This document shows positions 1 through 8,468 of a stretch of 64,000 nt of DNA, piece after piece (position 1 is the first letter of the stretch; each line of letters starts with the position of its first letter). Location: NCBI RefSeq assembly GCF_015665295.1, contig NZ_JADFAJ010000001.1:124001-188000 (forward strand), given 5' to 3'. The notes under the pieces were generated by a model that made no database searches, was not told where the DNA came from, and worked only from the letters and a program-made list of their open reading frames with translations. Source of the DNA: Maricaulis sp. (GTDB lineage: Bacteria; Pseudomonadota; Alphaproteobacteria; Caulobacterales; Maricaulaceae). The position numbers and the translations under genes were made by a program.

Positions 1-640
1 GGCAGACGCGCGGGTCCTTGACCGCGATCAGTGGCGCATCCCCGAACTCATCGGCCATAACCTGATGCAGATCCTGCCTGTATTTGTCGGACGCAGCGGT
101 ACGCCGCCAATCAGGATTGAAGGGCGTCCAGTCATCCCAATGCGACCCGGCATTCGCCAACAACGCCTCGTTCAACCGCATCAAACGACCGGATTCGGCA
201 TAGCCTTTTGGATTGGGCTGCCCAGCCGCCAATGGCGTGGCCGGATCCTTGGCTCCAAGGCGGTGCAAGACGCCGGTACAGGCCGAAGTTCCGCTGCGGT
301 GCATACCAAGCACGACAATCGCTTCGCGGGCTTTCGCAGGCGACAGTTTCGCGGTGGCCGGCTTCGTGGCCGGCTTCGATTTTGTCGCGCCAGATGATCG
401 GTGCTTGGCGGTTGATGCACTGGCAGGGCGTGATGCAGCCGTCGACTTGCGGGGCCTCGGTGCAGATTTCCCGGCAGCACCCGCCGCACTCTTCGCCGGT
501 GCAGCAGGCTTTGAAGCCGGCTTCGCAGCGCTGTCACTGGCAGGCTTGGCTCCACTGCCGGATGCGGCCGACTTGCTCGTGGCCGATGGGGTCGGCGTCT
601 TGCCCGCCTCTTTGTCACCAGCTGATTTACCGCTCGCCAT
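1..640 (-). CDS. Sulfotransferase family protein, 3' end beyond window
   Basis: The frame is open from an ATG at 640 to the window edge, giving at least 213 residues. Residues 1-105 are a low-complexity Ala/Lys/Pro/Ser tail with repeated KPA-type units, resembling a histone H1 tail. From about residue 106 a globular domain begins with IVVLGMHRSGTSA, a P-loop-like phosphosulfate-binding motif (residues about 112-119) of the sulfotransferase fold, followed by a downstream VKDPR motif near the edge that is also typical. Sulfotransferases of this kind transfer sulfate from PAPS to a glycan or other acceptor. Position beside a polysaccharide locus suggests a glycan acceptor, which is inference. 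The low-complexity tail is unusual for the family. The C-terminal part is not in the window. Confidence 0.8.
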   Translation of the reverse strand, partial: MASGKSAGDKEAGKTPTPSATSKSAASGSGAKPASDSAAKPASKPAAPAKSAAGAAGKSAPRPRKSTAASRPASASTAKHRSSGATKSKPATKPATAKLSPAKAREAIVVLGMHRSGTSACTGVLHRLGAKDPATPLAAGQPNPKGYAESGRLMRLNEALLANAGSHWDDWTPFNPDWRRTAASDKYRQDLHQVMADEFGDAPLIAVKDPRVC

Positions 641-1394
641 GCATGCCCCCAGACCCTACCGACCCCGGCCTGAACCGACCAGATACTCGGCTTCTTAGTG
701 CTGGATCGACGCTCGCTCGTCAACAGCCGGCGGCGCGTCCCGGACCGGCCTCTGCCGCGCCGCGTCATAACCTTGAATTTTCGAATTCACACGAAAGGCC
801 GGGCGCAAGAGAAAACAGGGACACACAAGATGTGTTCAAGTCCAAACCCGGACGACTGCCAGCCGGCGTCTTCCAGGGCCCGCAGGACGTCGAACATTCC
901 ATCGCCCGGGCGGGCGGCAGTAGCGCGGAGCAATGGCTGCCGGCGGCAAGACTCCCGTCAAGACCGATGAATAACCGTCGCAGGCATGGCCGAAACCTTG
1001 CCCAGCCTCCCGGATGCGGCAGTCCCGCTCCTCGCGATCAAGAAATCACAGCGTGCGGATTTAACAGGCACGACCGCGTCAGAATCGACAGCTTCGACAC
1101 CTGCGTGCGCGAGGCTGGCCACGTCGAGACGGCGTGCGCGCTCGATCAGATTGAATGGACCTGGATCAACAAGACCGGCTCGCCAGCGATCGCTAGTGCA
1201 AGGGTATATCGACACCTGCACCGCCTCGCTGCAGCCAATGCCCGTAGCCTAGCGGTTGCGCTGGCCGATCCGGTGGTGCAAATGGTTCGAACAGGAAGAC
1301 CTGCGTCCTGCCAGGACGAAAACTAGACTATTCGGCCGGGAGCGGCACATCTCCGCTCCCCATCGCGCAAGAGACAGAACGGAGTCGCGTGTTC
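641..1394. other. Long intergenic stretch without a supported gene
   Basis: About 750 bases between the divergent sulfotransferase and coiled-coil genes. Open frames exist on both strands, including an 87-codon minus frame at 958-1221, but none matches a family I recognise, none has a convincing ribosome binding site, and the long plus frame runs across the sulfotransferase gene. It could hold promoters, a decayed gene or an untranslated RNA. The only clear structure is the stem-loop at 1338-1360. Confidence 0.5.
1338..1360 (+). repeat. Perfect 8-bp stem-loop upstream of the coiled-coil gene
   Basis: GGGAGCGG at 1338-1345 pairs exactly with CCGCTCCC at 1353-1360 around a 7-base loop. No T-run follows, so it is a poor intrinsic terminator. 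It sits about 35 bases before the start codon at 1395, so it may be a 5'-UTR structure. Confidence 0.5.
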
Positions 1395-2366
1395 ATGACC
1401 GGACTGAGACAAAGGCTGGCTGGCTTTCGTGACCGGACGAGTCCGGCCGGCTCGCTGCTCGACTTCGCGGTCTGGAGCTTGCGCCATGGCCTGCCCTGGC
1501 GCGCCAAGACGCTGCCTATCATCATCGTCGGTACGGTTTTGAGCATCGCGGGTGCGATTTATTTCGTCGACTATCGGCTGCCCATCCTCATTGTGCTGGC
1601 GTGCGCGCTGGCGTTGCTGGTCTTCTCGGTCGCGCTCGCGTACGCGCGCACACTGATCGCAACGCGAACCGCCGAGCTTCGGTCGGAACGCGAGGCCCTT
1701 GAGAAGTCCATGCTGGAGGCCTTCACGATCCGCACCGAGCTGAAGGAAAACCTCCGGGCCATTGAGAGCAAGCTCGAGCTCGGACAGCGCCAGGAAGCAA
1801 GGGCTCGCGATGATTCTCTGACAGGCATGCGCACTGAAATCGACGCACGCCTGTCCTCTCTCAAGGGCGATGTGCTGGAGCATGCGAGCACAACCTCACA
1901 GCAGATGTCGGAGCTCGAAGCGCGCCTTAACGCACAGACCAAGTCACACGCAACAGAGCTGCGTCGCATGTTCGAGAATGAATTCGAACTCCTGCTGCGC
2001 CAACTTCAAAGGGTCGATACTCGTCAGACCCGTCTCGCCGCCGATTTCGGGGAGGCTTTGCAGCTGCTCTCCGATGCAACCGATGCGCTGCGCGATGAAC
2101 AGGGCGGAATCCGCAATCGTGTCCAGAGCATGGAAGATGTCTACGCGACCCGCATCCTGCCGGCGCGCCAGCAGCTCGATCGACTGACCCGCGAAGTGGC
2201 CAGCATGGCGGCCCGCGATGATGTACTGCACTCGAACGATGCCCGCCTGATCGAGTATCTGGAATCAACAATGGCCAAAATGCAGGATCGCCTGCGTGCG
2301 CTCGACAGCGAGGTACGCAAGCGCATGATCGCGAACGGATCCGCTATCAGGGAAGCCCGCGAATGA
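1395..2366 (+). CDS. Membrane-anchored coiled-coil protein of unknown function
   Basis: 323 residues. A short cytoplasmic N-terminus is followed by two hydrophobic segments (about residues 40-58 and 61-82) and then about 220 residues rich in Glu, Arg, Leu, Ala and Gln with heptad-like spacing, predicted to be a long coiled coil. No enzymatic motif is visible. I chose ATG 1395 because GGAG at 1381-1384 is about 10 bases upstream; the in-frame GTG at 1389 is only 4 bases from it. The stop overlaps the start of the following epimerase by four bases, so the two are likely translated together, and an ABC-2 polysaccharide permease follows. Context suggests a part in glycan assembly, export or chain-length control, which is inference; I know of no named family for it. 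Confidence 0.75.
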   Translation: MTGLRQRLAGFRDRTSPAGSLLDFAVWSLRHGLPWRAKTLPIIIVGTVLSIAGAIYFVDYRLPILIVLACALALLVFSVALAYARTLIATRTAELRSEREALEKSMLEAFTIRTELKENLRAIESKLELGQRQEARARDDSLTGMRTEIDARLSSLKGDVLEHASTTSQQMSELEARLNAQTKSHATELRRMFENEFELLLRQLQRVDTRQTRLAADFGEALQLLSDATDALRDEQGGIRNRVQSMEDVYATRILPARQQLDRLTREVASMAARDDVLHSNDARLIEYLESTMAKMQDRLRALDSEVRKRMIANGSAIREARE

Positions 2367-3277
2367 TAGTCCTGATCGGCGGCACCGGATTTCTTGGACG
2401 CCATGTGTGTGAAGTACTCGCGGCCAACAAGCTGGAGACCGTTTCGGTCTCGCGTCGACCCGACACCGAATTCCTCGCTGAGCATGCACCAGGCGTTCGC
2501 GGAGTCCGGACGGACGACCCCGCCCTGTCCGACATTCTCCGACAAGCCGAACATGTACTGTATTTTGCGCACCGCTCACGCCCGGCCATTCACGCCGAGG
2601 GTCCGCGCATGGAAGTCAGCACCAATCTCAGTGATGTCGCCGCCTTCCTGCATACCCTGATGGAGGTCAATCCGCAGGCGCGGCTGACCTATCTCTCCTC
2701 CGGCGGCCAGATTTACGGGTCCGGCTTTGACGCACCGATTACCGAGGATGCAGCCATCCGCCCGGCAACCGCCTACGGGCTGGGAAAATCCCTCGTCGAA
2801 ACACTTCTCAACTACTACGTCGACGCCAATGGCAGCAAGATCGCCATCCTGCGCCTCGCCAATCCGGTTGGTCGCTGGCAGCTGAACACATCACACGGTC
2901 TTGTCTCGGCAGCTGTCCAGGCCAGCGTCAGCGGCCAGCCGCTGACGATCTTCGGCGATGGCGGCAATGCGCGCGACTATTTCGACGCTGATGATTTCGC
3001 GCAATGGGTCACGAACCGGCTGATCCTGGGCCCCGCCGCAGTCACCGGCACCTACAATATCGGTTCGGGACGGGCCCTGACCGAGACCGACGTGGTCGAA
3101 ACGGTGAACCGCACACTCGGACGACCTGTGCCGTACAATTTCGCAGAAGGGCGCCCGTTCGACCTGCGCTATGCGGTGCTGGATTGCGGACGCGCAGAGC
3201 GCGAACTCGGCTGGACGCCCGGTACCGGGCTGGATGAGACGATCCGCAAAATCGATCAGGCCCTGCACGCGACCTGA
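2363..3277 (+). CDS. NAD-dependent epimerase/dehydratase (extended SDR)
   Basis: 304 residues, the usual length for an extended short-chain dehydrogenase. The N-terminus has the NAD-binding GGTGFLG motif (residues 6-12), the middle an SSGGQIYG strand and an active-site YGLGK (Tyr and Lys spaced by three), and the C-terminal half the GDG.ARDY(F/V)...D substrate-side motif seen in nucleotide-sugar epimerases. It most likely changes or oxidises a nucleotide-linked sugar; the exact substrate cannot be read from sequence. Its ATG overlaps the upstream stop by four bases (2363-2366), and it is followed after 13 bases by an ABC-2 permease gene, so all three look like one operon. Confidence 0.88.
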   Translation: MIVLIGGTGFLGRHVCEVLAANKLETVSVSRRPDTEFLAEHAPGVRGVRTDDPALSDILRQAEHVLYFAHRSRPAIHAEGPRMEVSTNLSDVAAFLHTLMEVNPQARLTYLSSGGQIYGSGFDAPITEDAAIRPATAYGLGKSLVETLLNYYVDANGSKIAILRLANPVGRWQLNTSHGLVSAAVQASVSGQPLTIFGDGGNARDYFDADDFAQWVTNRLILGPAAVTGTYNIGSGRALTETDVVETVNRTLGRPVPYNFAEGRPFDLRYAVLDCGRAERELGWTPGTGLDETIRKIDQALHAT

Positions 3278-3290
3278 ACAGGGGATACGC

Positions 3291-4112
3291 ATGAACGCGC
3301 TCAAGGACTTTGTCGGTGCCACGCGAAATCTGCGCGCCTGGTCCTACCTCGCCGGCAAACAAATCCAGCTGGAATACCGTCGAACGGTTCTGGGCAATGC
3401 CTGGATCGTGATCGCCTTTGTCGTACCGGCAGCCGGCATCGGCTGGCTTACAGGCACGATCCAGCAACGTGATCTGATGGTTCACATACCCTATGTCGCA
3501 TTCGGCTTCGTGGCCTGGAACTTCATTGCCGGCCTCATCACGGAGGCCTGCTTCGCCTTCACGCGAAACCGATCCATGCTGCTGCAATCACGGATCGACC
3601 GCTTCGTCTTCATTTTCTCATTGACGTTGCGCAAGCTGTTTCTGCTCATGATCCACCTTGTGACAGCCTGCCTGGTTGCCATCCTTGCGACGATGAGCTG
3701 GACACCGGAGATCCATTTTCAATGGCTGCCGACCTGGCATATGATCTGGCTGCCCCTGTCCCTGTCCCTCTTTGTCCTTACCGCTTTCGGCGTCGGGGCT
3801 TTGCTCGCTGCCCTAGGTACGGTCATGCGGGATTTCGCGGAGCTTGTGGCCTCGATCATGCGACTGGCCTTTTTCTTCACACCGATCATCTGGACGTTCG
3901 AACGCCGTTTCGGTGGCGGATCAGAGGCCCTGCGCATCCTCGCGACCTATAATCCCTTTTCCTACTATATCGAGCTGATACGGTCTCCTGCGATGGGCTA
4001 CTCGCCCGAGCCACTGACCTGGATTGTTGTCAGCGGATTGACGGTCGTCTCACTGATGCTGGGTTTGCTCGCGATACAGGTCTTCGGCCGCCGGCTCGTC
4101 TTCTGGCTCTGA
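3291..4112 (+). CDS. ABC-2 type polysaccharide export permease (Wzm-like)
   Basis: 273 residues with about six hydrophobic segments and the look of the TagG/KpsM/Wzm family: an amphipathic YLAGKQIQLEYRRTVLG stretch before the first membrane segment, and an FFFTPIIW motif near the last third. Such permeases form the membrane channel that moves a lipid-linked glycan to the periplasmic face. ATG 3291 follows CAGGGGATACGC and is preferred to an upstream in-frame start that lies inside the epimerase gene. The partner ATPase is not next door; the best candidate is the Wzt-like gene at 9639-10448 on the other strand. Confidence 0.88.
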   Translation: MNALKDFVGATRNLRAWSYLAGKQIQLEYRRTVLGNAWIVIAFVVPAAGIGWLTGTIQQRDLMVHIPYVAFGFVAWNFIAGLITEACFAFTRNRSMLLQSRIDRFVFIFSLTLRKLFLLMIHLVTACLVAILATMSWTPEIHFQWLPTWHMIWLPLSLSLFVLTAFGVGALLAALGTVMRDFAELVASIMRLAFFFTPIIWTFERRFGGGSEALRILATYNPFSYYIELIRSPAMGYSPEPLTWIVVSGLTVVSLMLGLLAIQVFGRRLVFWL

Positions 4113-4528
4113 GGCGAAACTCGCCCGTGCCTGATCCAGGCTTCCGAAGCGAGCATGGCAGACATCGTCCTCGCGCTCGTCATTTGCGGCAGACACCAGA
4201 CAACGGAGGCATTGGCCGGAGCCCGCCGGCACTGCGCGTCCGCCGGACGTCTCTTGATTGCGGTGGATGAAGCGCTGTTTTCCAACACTGCCACCCTTCG
4301 ACAGCCTGATGTGCAGAATGGGGCGCGGTTTCAGTTCTTTGCCCCCATCCCCCTTCCAGAACACCAGACGCTTGCCATCCCTAATCGACCTGCAATTACA
4401 TTGACTCGTTGAAAGAGGGCGACGCTTTGTTGTAGGTGTTCGGGGAGAAATTGTGGTGATCTGAAACGGGATTCAGCCAATCGGCGGCCCGGCCTCGCCA
4501 CGCCGATTGCAATTGGGGCAGAGGTGTC
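4113..4528. other. Intergenic region before rfbB with a doubtful 85-codon frame
   Basis: About 415 bases. A plus-strand frame at 4155-4412 begins MADIVLALVICG and contains LLIAVDEA, which faintly recalls the start of a family-2 glycosyltransferase, but its codon use is weak and it ends abruptly. It could be a decayed gene fragment. TTGACT at 4402-4407 is a possible -35 element for rfbB, but I see no good -10 at the right spacing. Confidence 0.3.
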
Positions 4529-5590
4529 ATGAAAATTTTGGTGACTGGCGGAGCCGGCTTTATCGGATCCGCTGTAATTCGTCGTGCGATCTCGCAACGC
4601 GGCTATGATGTGGTCAATCTGGATTCACTCACCTACGCGGCCAATCTCGAGAATCTCGACCCGGTCGCCGACAGCGGCCGCTACGTGTTCGAGCAGGTCG
4701 ATATCCGCGATGAAGCCGCCCTCACCCGTGTTTTCAACGAGCATCAACCCGACGCGGTGATGCACCTGGCCGCCGAGTCCCATGTCGACCGTTCCATCGA
4801 CGGACCGCTCGCCTTTGTCGATACCAATGTGATGGGTACGGCGACCATTCTTCACGTCGCGCGCACCTACTGGCAGACCCTGCCCGAACCGCACAAATCG
4901 ACCTTCCGCTTCCACCACATCTCTACCGATGAGGTCTATGGCACACTGGGCGAGGAGGGCTTCTTCACCGAAGAGACCCGCTACCAGCCCAATTCGCCCT
5001 ACGCCGCGAGCAAAGCCGGCTCGGACATGCTCGTGCGGGCCTGGGGCCAGACCTACAAAATGCCGATCGTCATCACCAATTGCTCGAACAATTACGGCCC
5101 CTACCAGTTCCCCGAGAAGCTGATCCCGGTTGTCATCCTCAAAGCGCTGGGTGGCGAGAGCATCCCGGTGTATGGCGCTGGCACCAATGTCCGCGACTGG
5201 CTCTATGTCGATGATCACGCCGAAGCCCTGCTGACGGTTCTCGAGAAGGGCGAGCTCGACGAGATCTACAATATTGGCGGCGACAACGAGGCCAAGAATA
5301 TCGATCTCGTTCAGATGCTCTGCGCCATCCTCGACCGTCTTCGCCCGCGCGAAGACGGTGCCGCCTATGCCGACCAGATCACCTTTGTCTCTGACCGTCC
5401 GGGTCACGACCTTCGCTATGCAATCGATGCGGCCAAGGTTCAGCGCGAGCTGGACTGGAAACCGTCCGTGACCCTCGAGCAAGGTCTGGAAAAAACAGTC
5501 CTCTGGTATCTTGAGAATGAGAGCTGGTGGCGCAAGATTTCCGAGCGTGGCGTGTATAAACAGGAACGCCTTGGGCTCGCCGCGAAATAG
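4529..5590 (+). CDS. rfbB: dTDP-glucose 4,6-dehydratase
   Basis: 353 residues, full length for RfbB/RmlB. The N-terminal [15 protein letters not shown] carries the NAD-binding GxxGxxG; STDEVYG and the catalytic YAASK (Tyr158, Lys162) are present, as is the [14 protein letters not shown] segment characteristic of this enzyme. It converts dTDP-glucose to dTDP-4-keto-6-deoxyglucose, the branch point for rhamnose and many amino-deoxy sugars. A GAGGT sits shortly before the ATG. rfbD follows, but rfbA and rfbC are not in this window, so either they lie elsewhere or the 4-keto sugar also feeds the DegT aminotransferase at 8469. Confidence 0.96.
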   Translation: MKILVTGGAGFIGSAVIRRAISQRGYDVVNLDSLTYAANLENLDPVADSGRYVFEQVDIRDEAALTRVFNEHQPDAVMHLAAESHVDRSIDGPLAFVDTNVMGTATILHVARTYWQTLPEPHKSTFRFHHISTDEVYGTLGEEGFFTEETRYQPNSPYAASKAGSDMLVRAWGQTYKMPIVITNCSNNYGPYQFPEKLIPVVILKALGGESIPVYGAGTNVRDWLYVDDHAEALLTVLEKGELDEIYNIGGDNEAKNIDLVQMLCAILDRLRPREDGAAYADQITFVSDRPGHDLRYAIDAAKVQRELDWKPSVTLEQGLEKTVLWYLENESWWRKISERGVYKQERLGLAAK

Positions 5591-5596
5591 CGCGTG

Positions 5597-6493
5597 ATGT
5601 CTGACCCGCACCTTCTCATCTTCGGCATGAACGGGCAGCTGGCCCGTGAGCTTCGTGAACGCGCGCCGGTGGCCGGCTGGCGGGTGACGACCCTCGGCAG
5701 CGACCGCGCAGATTTCTGCAATACCGACGCGACCCTCGCAGCGATGCGCGAGATCGGCCCGGTGGATGCCGTTATCAATGCGTCGGCCTATACGGCCGTG
5801 GACCTTGCCGAGACGGAAGCCGACACGGCCCACCGCGTCAATGCAATCACGCCTGGGGCCTTGGCTGAATTGTGCGCGCAAAGCGGCACTCCCTTTATCC
5901 AGATCTCAACGGACTACGTGTTCTCCGGCGACAAGTCCGGTGCCTATGTCGAGACCGACAAGACCGGTCCCCGCAGTGTTTATGGACGGACCAAACTGGC
6001 CGGCGAGACCGCTGTCGCGGCAAGCGGGACGCCTCATGCCATCTTGAGGACCGCCTGGGTCTATGCGCCGCACGGCAAGAATTTCGTGCGCACCATGCTT
6101 CGACTCGCCCAGGATCGCGACAGTCTGTCGGTCGTTGCGGACCAACGCGGCTGTCCGACGCATGCCGGAGACCTGGCCGAAGGCGCGCTACGCGCGGCGG
6201 CGGGCCTGCTGGATGATCCCGACAAGTCCGGCGTTTATCATTTTGCCGGGAGTGGCGAGACCAGCTGGGCCGAGTTTGCCGAAGCGGTGTTCGACCTCGC
6301 CGAACCTCACACCGGACGCCGCCCGACAGTGACACACATCGCCAGCGTGGATTATCCGACTCCGGCCCCGCGACCGGCCAATTCGGTGCTCAACTGTGAC
6401 CGCTTCGCCGAAACATTCGGCTATCGCGCGCCAGCATGGCGGGCTTCGCTTGCTGGTGTGATTGCCGCGTTGTGCAGTGGCACGCAGGCCTGA
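5597..6493 (+). CDS. rfbD: dTDP-4-dehydrorhamnose reductase
   Basis: About 298 residues, normal for RfbD/RmlD. It starts with a LLIFGMNGQLAREL nucleotide-binding loop, has the family's INASAYTAVDLAE block, the STDYVFSG strand and the YGRTKLAGE active-site motif (Tyr and Lys). It reduces dTDP-4-keto-rhamnose to dTDP-L-rhamnose with NADPH. A GTG at 5594 lies directly before the ATG at 5597 and could be the start instead. It follows rfbB by only a few bases and is surely co-transcribed. Confidence 0.94.
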   Translation: MSDPHLLIFGMNGQLARELRERAPVAGWRVTTLGSDRADFCNTDATLAAMREIGPVDAVINASAYTAVDLAETEADTAHRVNAITPGALAELCAQSGTPFIQISTDYVFSGDKSGAYVETDKTGPRSVYGRTKLAGETAVAASGTPHAILRTAWVYAPHGKNFVRTMLRLAQDRDSLSVVADQRGCPTHAGDLAEGALRAAAGLLDDPDKSGVYHFAGSGETSWAEFAEAVFDLAEPHTGRRPTVTHIASVDYPTPAPRPANSVLNCDRFAETFGYRAPAWRASLAGVIAALCSGTQA

Positions 6494-6568
6494 TCGCGCA
6501 GACTGATTGCCCTTGCCGACCGGGCACGGCTATACCGGCTGCATCCATCCCCTGCCAAGAGGTCGAAC

Positions 6569-8389
6569 ATGTGCGGAATTGTGGGCGTCGTCGGTCTGGA
6601 CAAGGCAGAGAGCTTTCTTCTGGAAGGTCTGCGCAGGCTGGAATATCGCGGCTACGACTCGGCCGGACTGGCCGTGCTCGCCCCGGACGGCCGGACCCAG
6701 CGCGTCCGGGCGGTCGGCAAGGTTTCGGCCTTGCGGGCCAAGATCGACAGCAACACATCCGGCGTCACCGGTATCGCCCACACGCGCTGGGCCACACACG
6801 GCGCTGCGACGCAGAACAATGCCCACCCGCATCAGGCCGGACGTGTGAGCCTCGTCCACAACGGTATCATTGAAAACTTCATGCCGCTGCGTCGCGAGCT
6901 CGAAGCCGATGGCCGGCAGATGCAAAGCGAAACCGACACCGAGGTCATCGCGCATCTGATTGATCGGGAGCTTGGCAGGGGTCTCAGCCCTCGTGACGCG
7001 CTTTGCGCGGTCATGGCCCGCCTCGAGGGCGCGTTTGCGCTCGGCGTCATGATAGACGGCGAACCGGACCTGATCCTTGGTGCGCGCAAGGGCGCACCGC
7101 TGCTGGTAGGTGAAGGCCATGGCAGCGGATATCTGGCCTCCGATGCACTCGCGCTCGCCGAATATGCGGAAACGCTAACCTTCCTGGAAGATGGCGATCT
7201 TGCCGAGGTCCGGGCCGGGCGAACGGAAATCTTCAATATTGCCGGCCAGCGCGTCAACCGCAGTGGTACCCGTATGCTGGAAATCGCCATGCATGCCGAC
7301 AAGGGCCCCTATCGCCACTTCATGGCCAAGGAAATCCATGAACAGCCGGAGGTGTTGGCGCGGACGCTTGGCCATTACATCGAAGCGGTCGAGCAGGCCG
7401 CCCGCAAACGCGATGATATCGACTTCAGCGCGATCGCGCGCATCGTCATGATCGGTTGCGGTACCGCCGCCTATGCCGGGCATGTCGCCGAATACTGGTT
7501 CGAGCGCCTCGCAAGAATTCCGGCGCAGACCGATATAGCGTCCGAATTCCGCTATCGCGATCCGGTCATCAACCCCACCGATCTGGCCATCTTCATCTCG
7601 CAATCCGGCGAGACGGCCGACACGCTGGAAGCCCTGCGCCTGTGCAAGGCGGCAGGCTGCCCGACCGTTGCCCTGGTGAACGCGACCCACTCCACCATGG
7701 CGCGCGAAGCCGACATCGTCCTGCCGATCCTCGCCGGCCCGGAAATTGGCGTCGCCTCCACCAAGGCCTTCACCTGTCAGCTCGCTGCCCTCGCATCCAT
7801 CGCGCTGCTGGCGGCGGCCCAGCGCGGCACGGTCGATGCCGCTGGCGAGCAGTCGCTCGCGGCCAGTCTCCTTTCCATTCCCGGCCTGGTCGCCGAAGCG
7901 CTGAAATCGGAAGCGGAGATACAAAAGCTCGCGCCTGAGCTCTCGCGCGTGCAGACCGTGCTTTATCTCGGTCGCGACCAATTCTTCCCGATTGCCCTGG
8001 AGGGCGCGCTAAAACTCAAGGAAATCAGCTACATACATGCTGAGGGCTATGCGTCCGGCGAGCTGAAACACGGCCCGCTCGCGCTCGTAGAGGACGGTGT
8101 CGTGATCGTCGCCATCGCGCCGTCGGACGGGCTTTTGCCGAAGAACCGCTCAACCATCGAGCAAGTGTTGGCACGCGGCAGCCGGGTGATCCTGATTACC
8201 GACGCGGCCGGCCGCGAGGCGATCGACATCCCCGGCGTCGACGCCATATGCCTGCCGGCGGCCGGCATGCTGGCATCACCGATTATTGCCGCGATCGCTG
8301 TCCAGCTGATCGCCTATCATGTCTCGGTCCAGAAGGGCACGGATGTCGACCAACCGCGAAACCTCGCCAAGTCGGTGACCGTCGAATAG
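6569..8389 (+). CDS. glmS: Glutamine-fructose-6-phosphate aminotransferase (isomerizing)
   Basis: 606 residues, full length. The N-terminal Ntn hydrolase domain begins MCGIVGVVG, with the catalytic Cys2; LRRLEYRGYDSAGLAV and HTRWATHG are conserved glutaminase motifs. Two SIS domains follow (about residues 285-425 and 455-595), with SQSGETADT and KLKEISYIHAEGY, and the C-terminus ends DQPRNLAKSVTVE as in most GlmS proteins. It makes glucosamine-6-phosphate for UDP-GlcNAc, needed for peptidoglycan, lipid A and amino-sugar glycans. glmM, the next enzyme, is at 14547-15896. There is no glmS ribozyme space: only 75 bases separate it from rfbD. Confidence 0.98.
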   Translation: MCGIVGVVGLDKAESFLLEGLRRLEYRGYDSAGLAVLAPDGRTQRVRAVGKVSALRAKIDSNTSGVTGIAHTRWATHGAATQNNAHPHQAGRVSLVHNGIIENFMPLRRELEADGRQMQSETDTEVIAHLIDRELGRGLSPRDALCAVMARLEGAFALGVMIDGEPDLILGARKGAPLLVGEGHGSGYLASDALALAEYAETLTFLEDGDLAEVRAGRTEIFNIAGQRVNRSGTRMLEIAMHADKGPYRHFMAKEIHEQPEVLARTLGHYIEAVEQAARKRDDIDFSAIARIVMIGCGTAAYAGHVAEYWFERLARIPAQTDIASEFRYRDPVINPTDLAIFISQSGETADTLEALRLCKAAGCPTVALVNATHSTMAREADIVLPILAGPEIGVASTKAFTCQLAALASIALLAAAQRGTVDAAGEQSLAASLLSIPGLVAEALKSEAEIQKLAPELSRVQTVLYLGRDQFFPIALEGALKLKEISYIHAEGYASGELKHGPLALVEDGVVIVAIAPSDGLLPKNRSTIEQVLARGSRVILITDAAGREAIDIPGVDAICLPAAGMLASPIIAAIAVQLIAYHVSVQKGTDVDQPRNLAKSVTVE

Positions 8390-8468
8390 CGAAACCATTC
8401 GTGAATTGGCTTCGCGCCGACGGCAGCTTAAACGCGACTAAACGCTTCCCAGCCAAATAGTTAAGGCC

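Noticed and set aside
1240-1310. tRNA-like stretch with GGTTCGAAC
   Set aside because: The flanking T-stem bases do not pair and no acceptor stem can be formed.
208-1326. Long plus-strand frame at the left edge
   Set aside because: It runs antisense to the sulfotransferase gene and has no family resemblance or ribosome site.
4050-4364. Minus-strand frame of 104 codons before rfbB
   Set aside because: It overlaps the end of the permease gene and shows no recognisable family.
6494-6568. glmS ribozyme before glmS
   Set aside because: The gap is only 75 bases and lacks ribozyme motifs; the ribozyme is not expected in this group.
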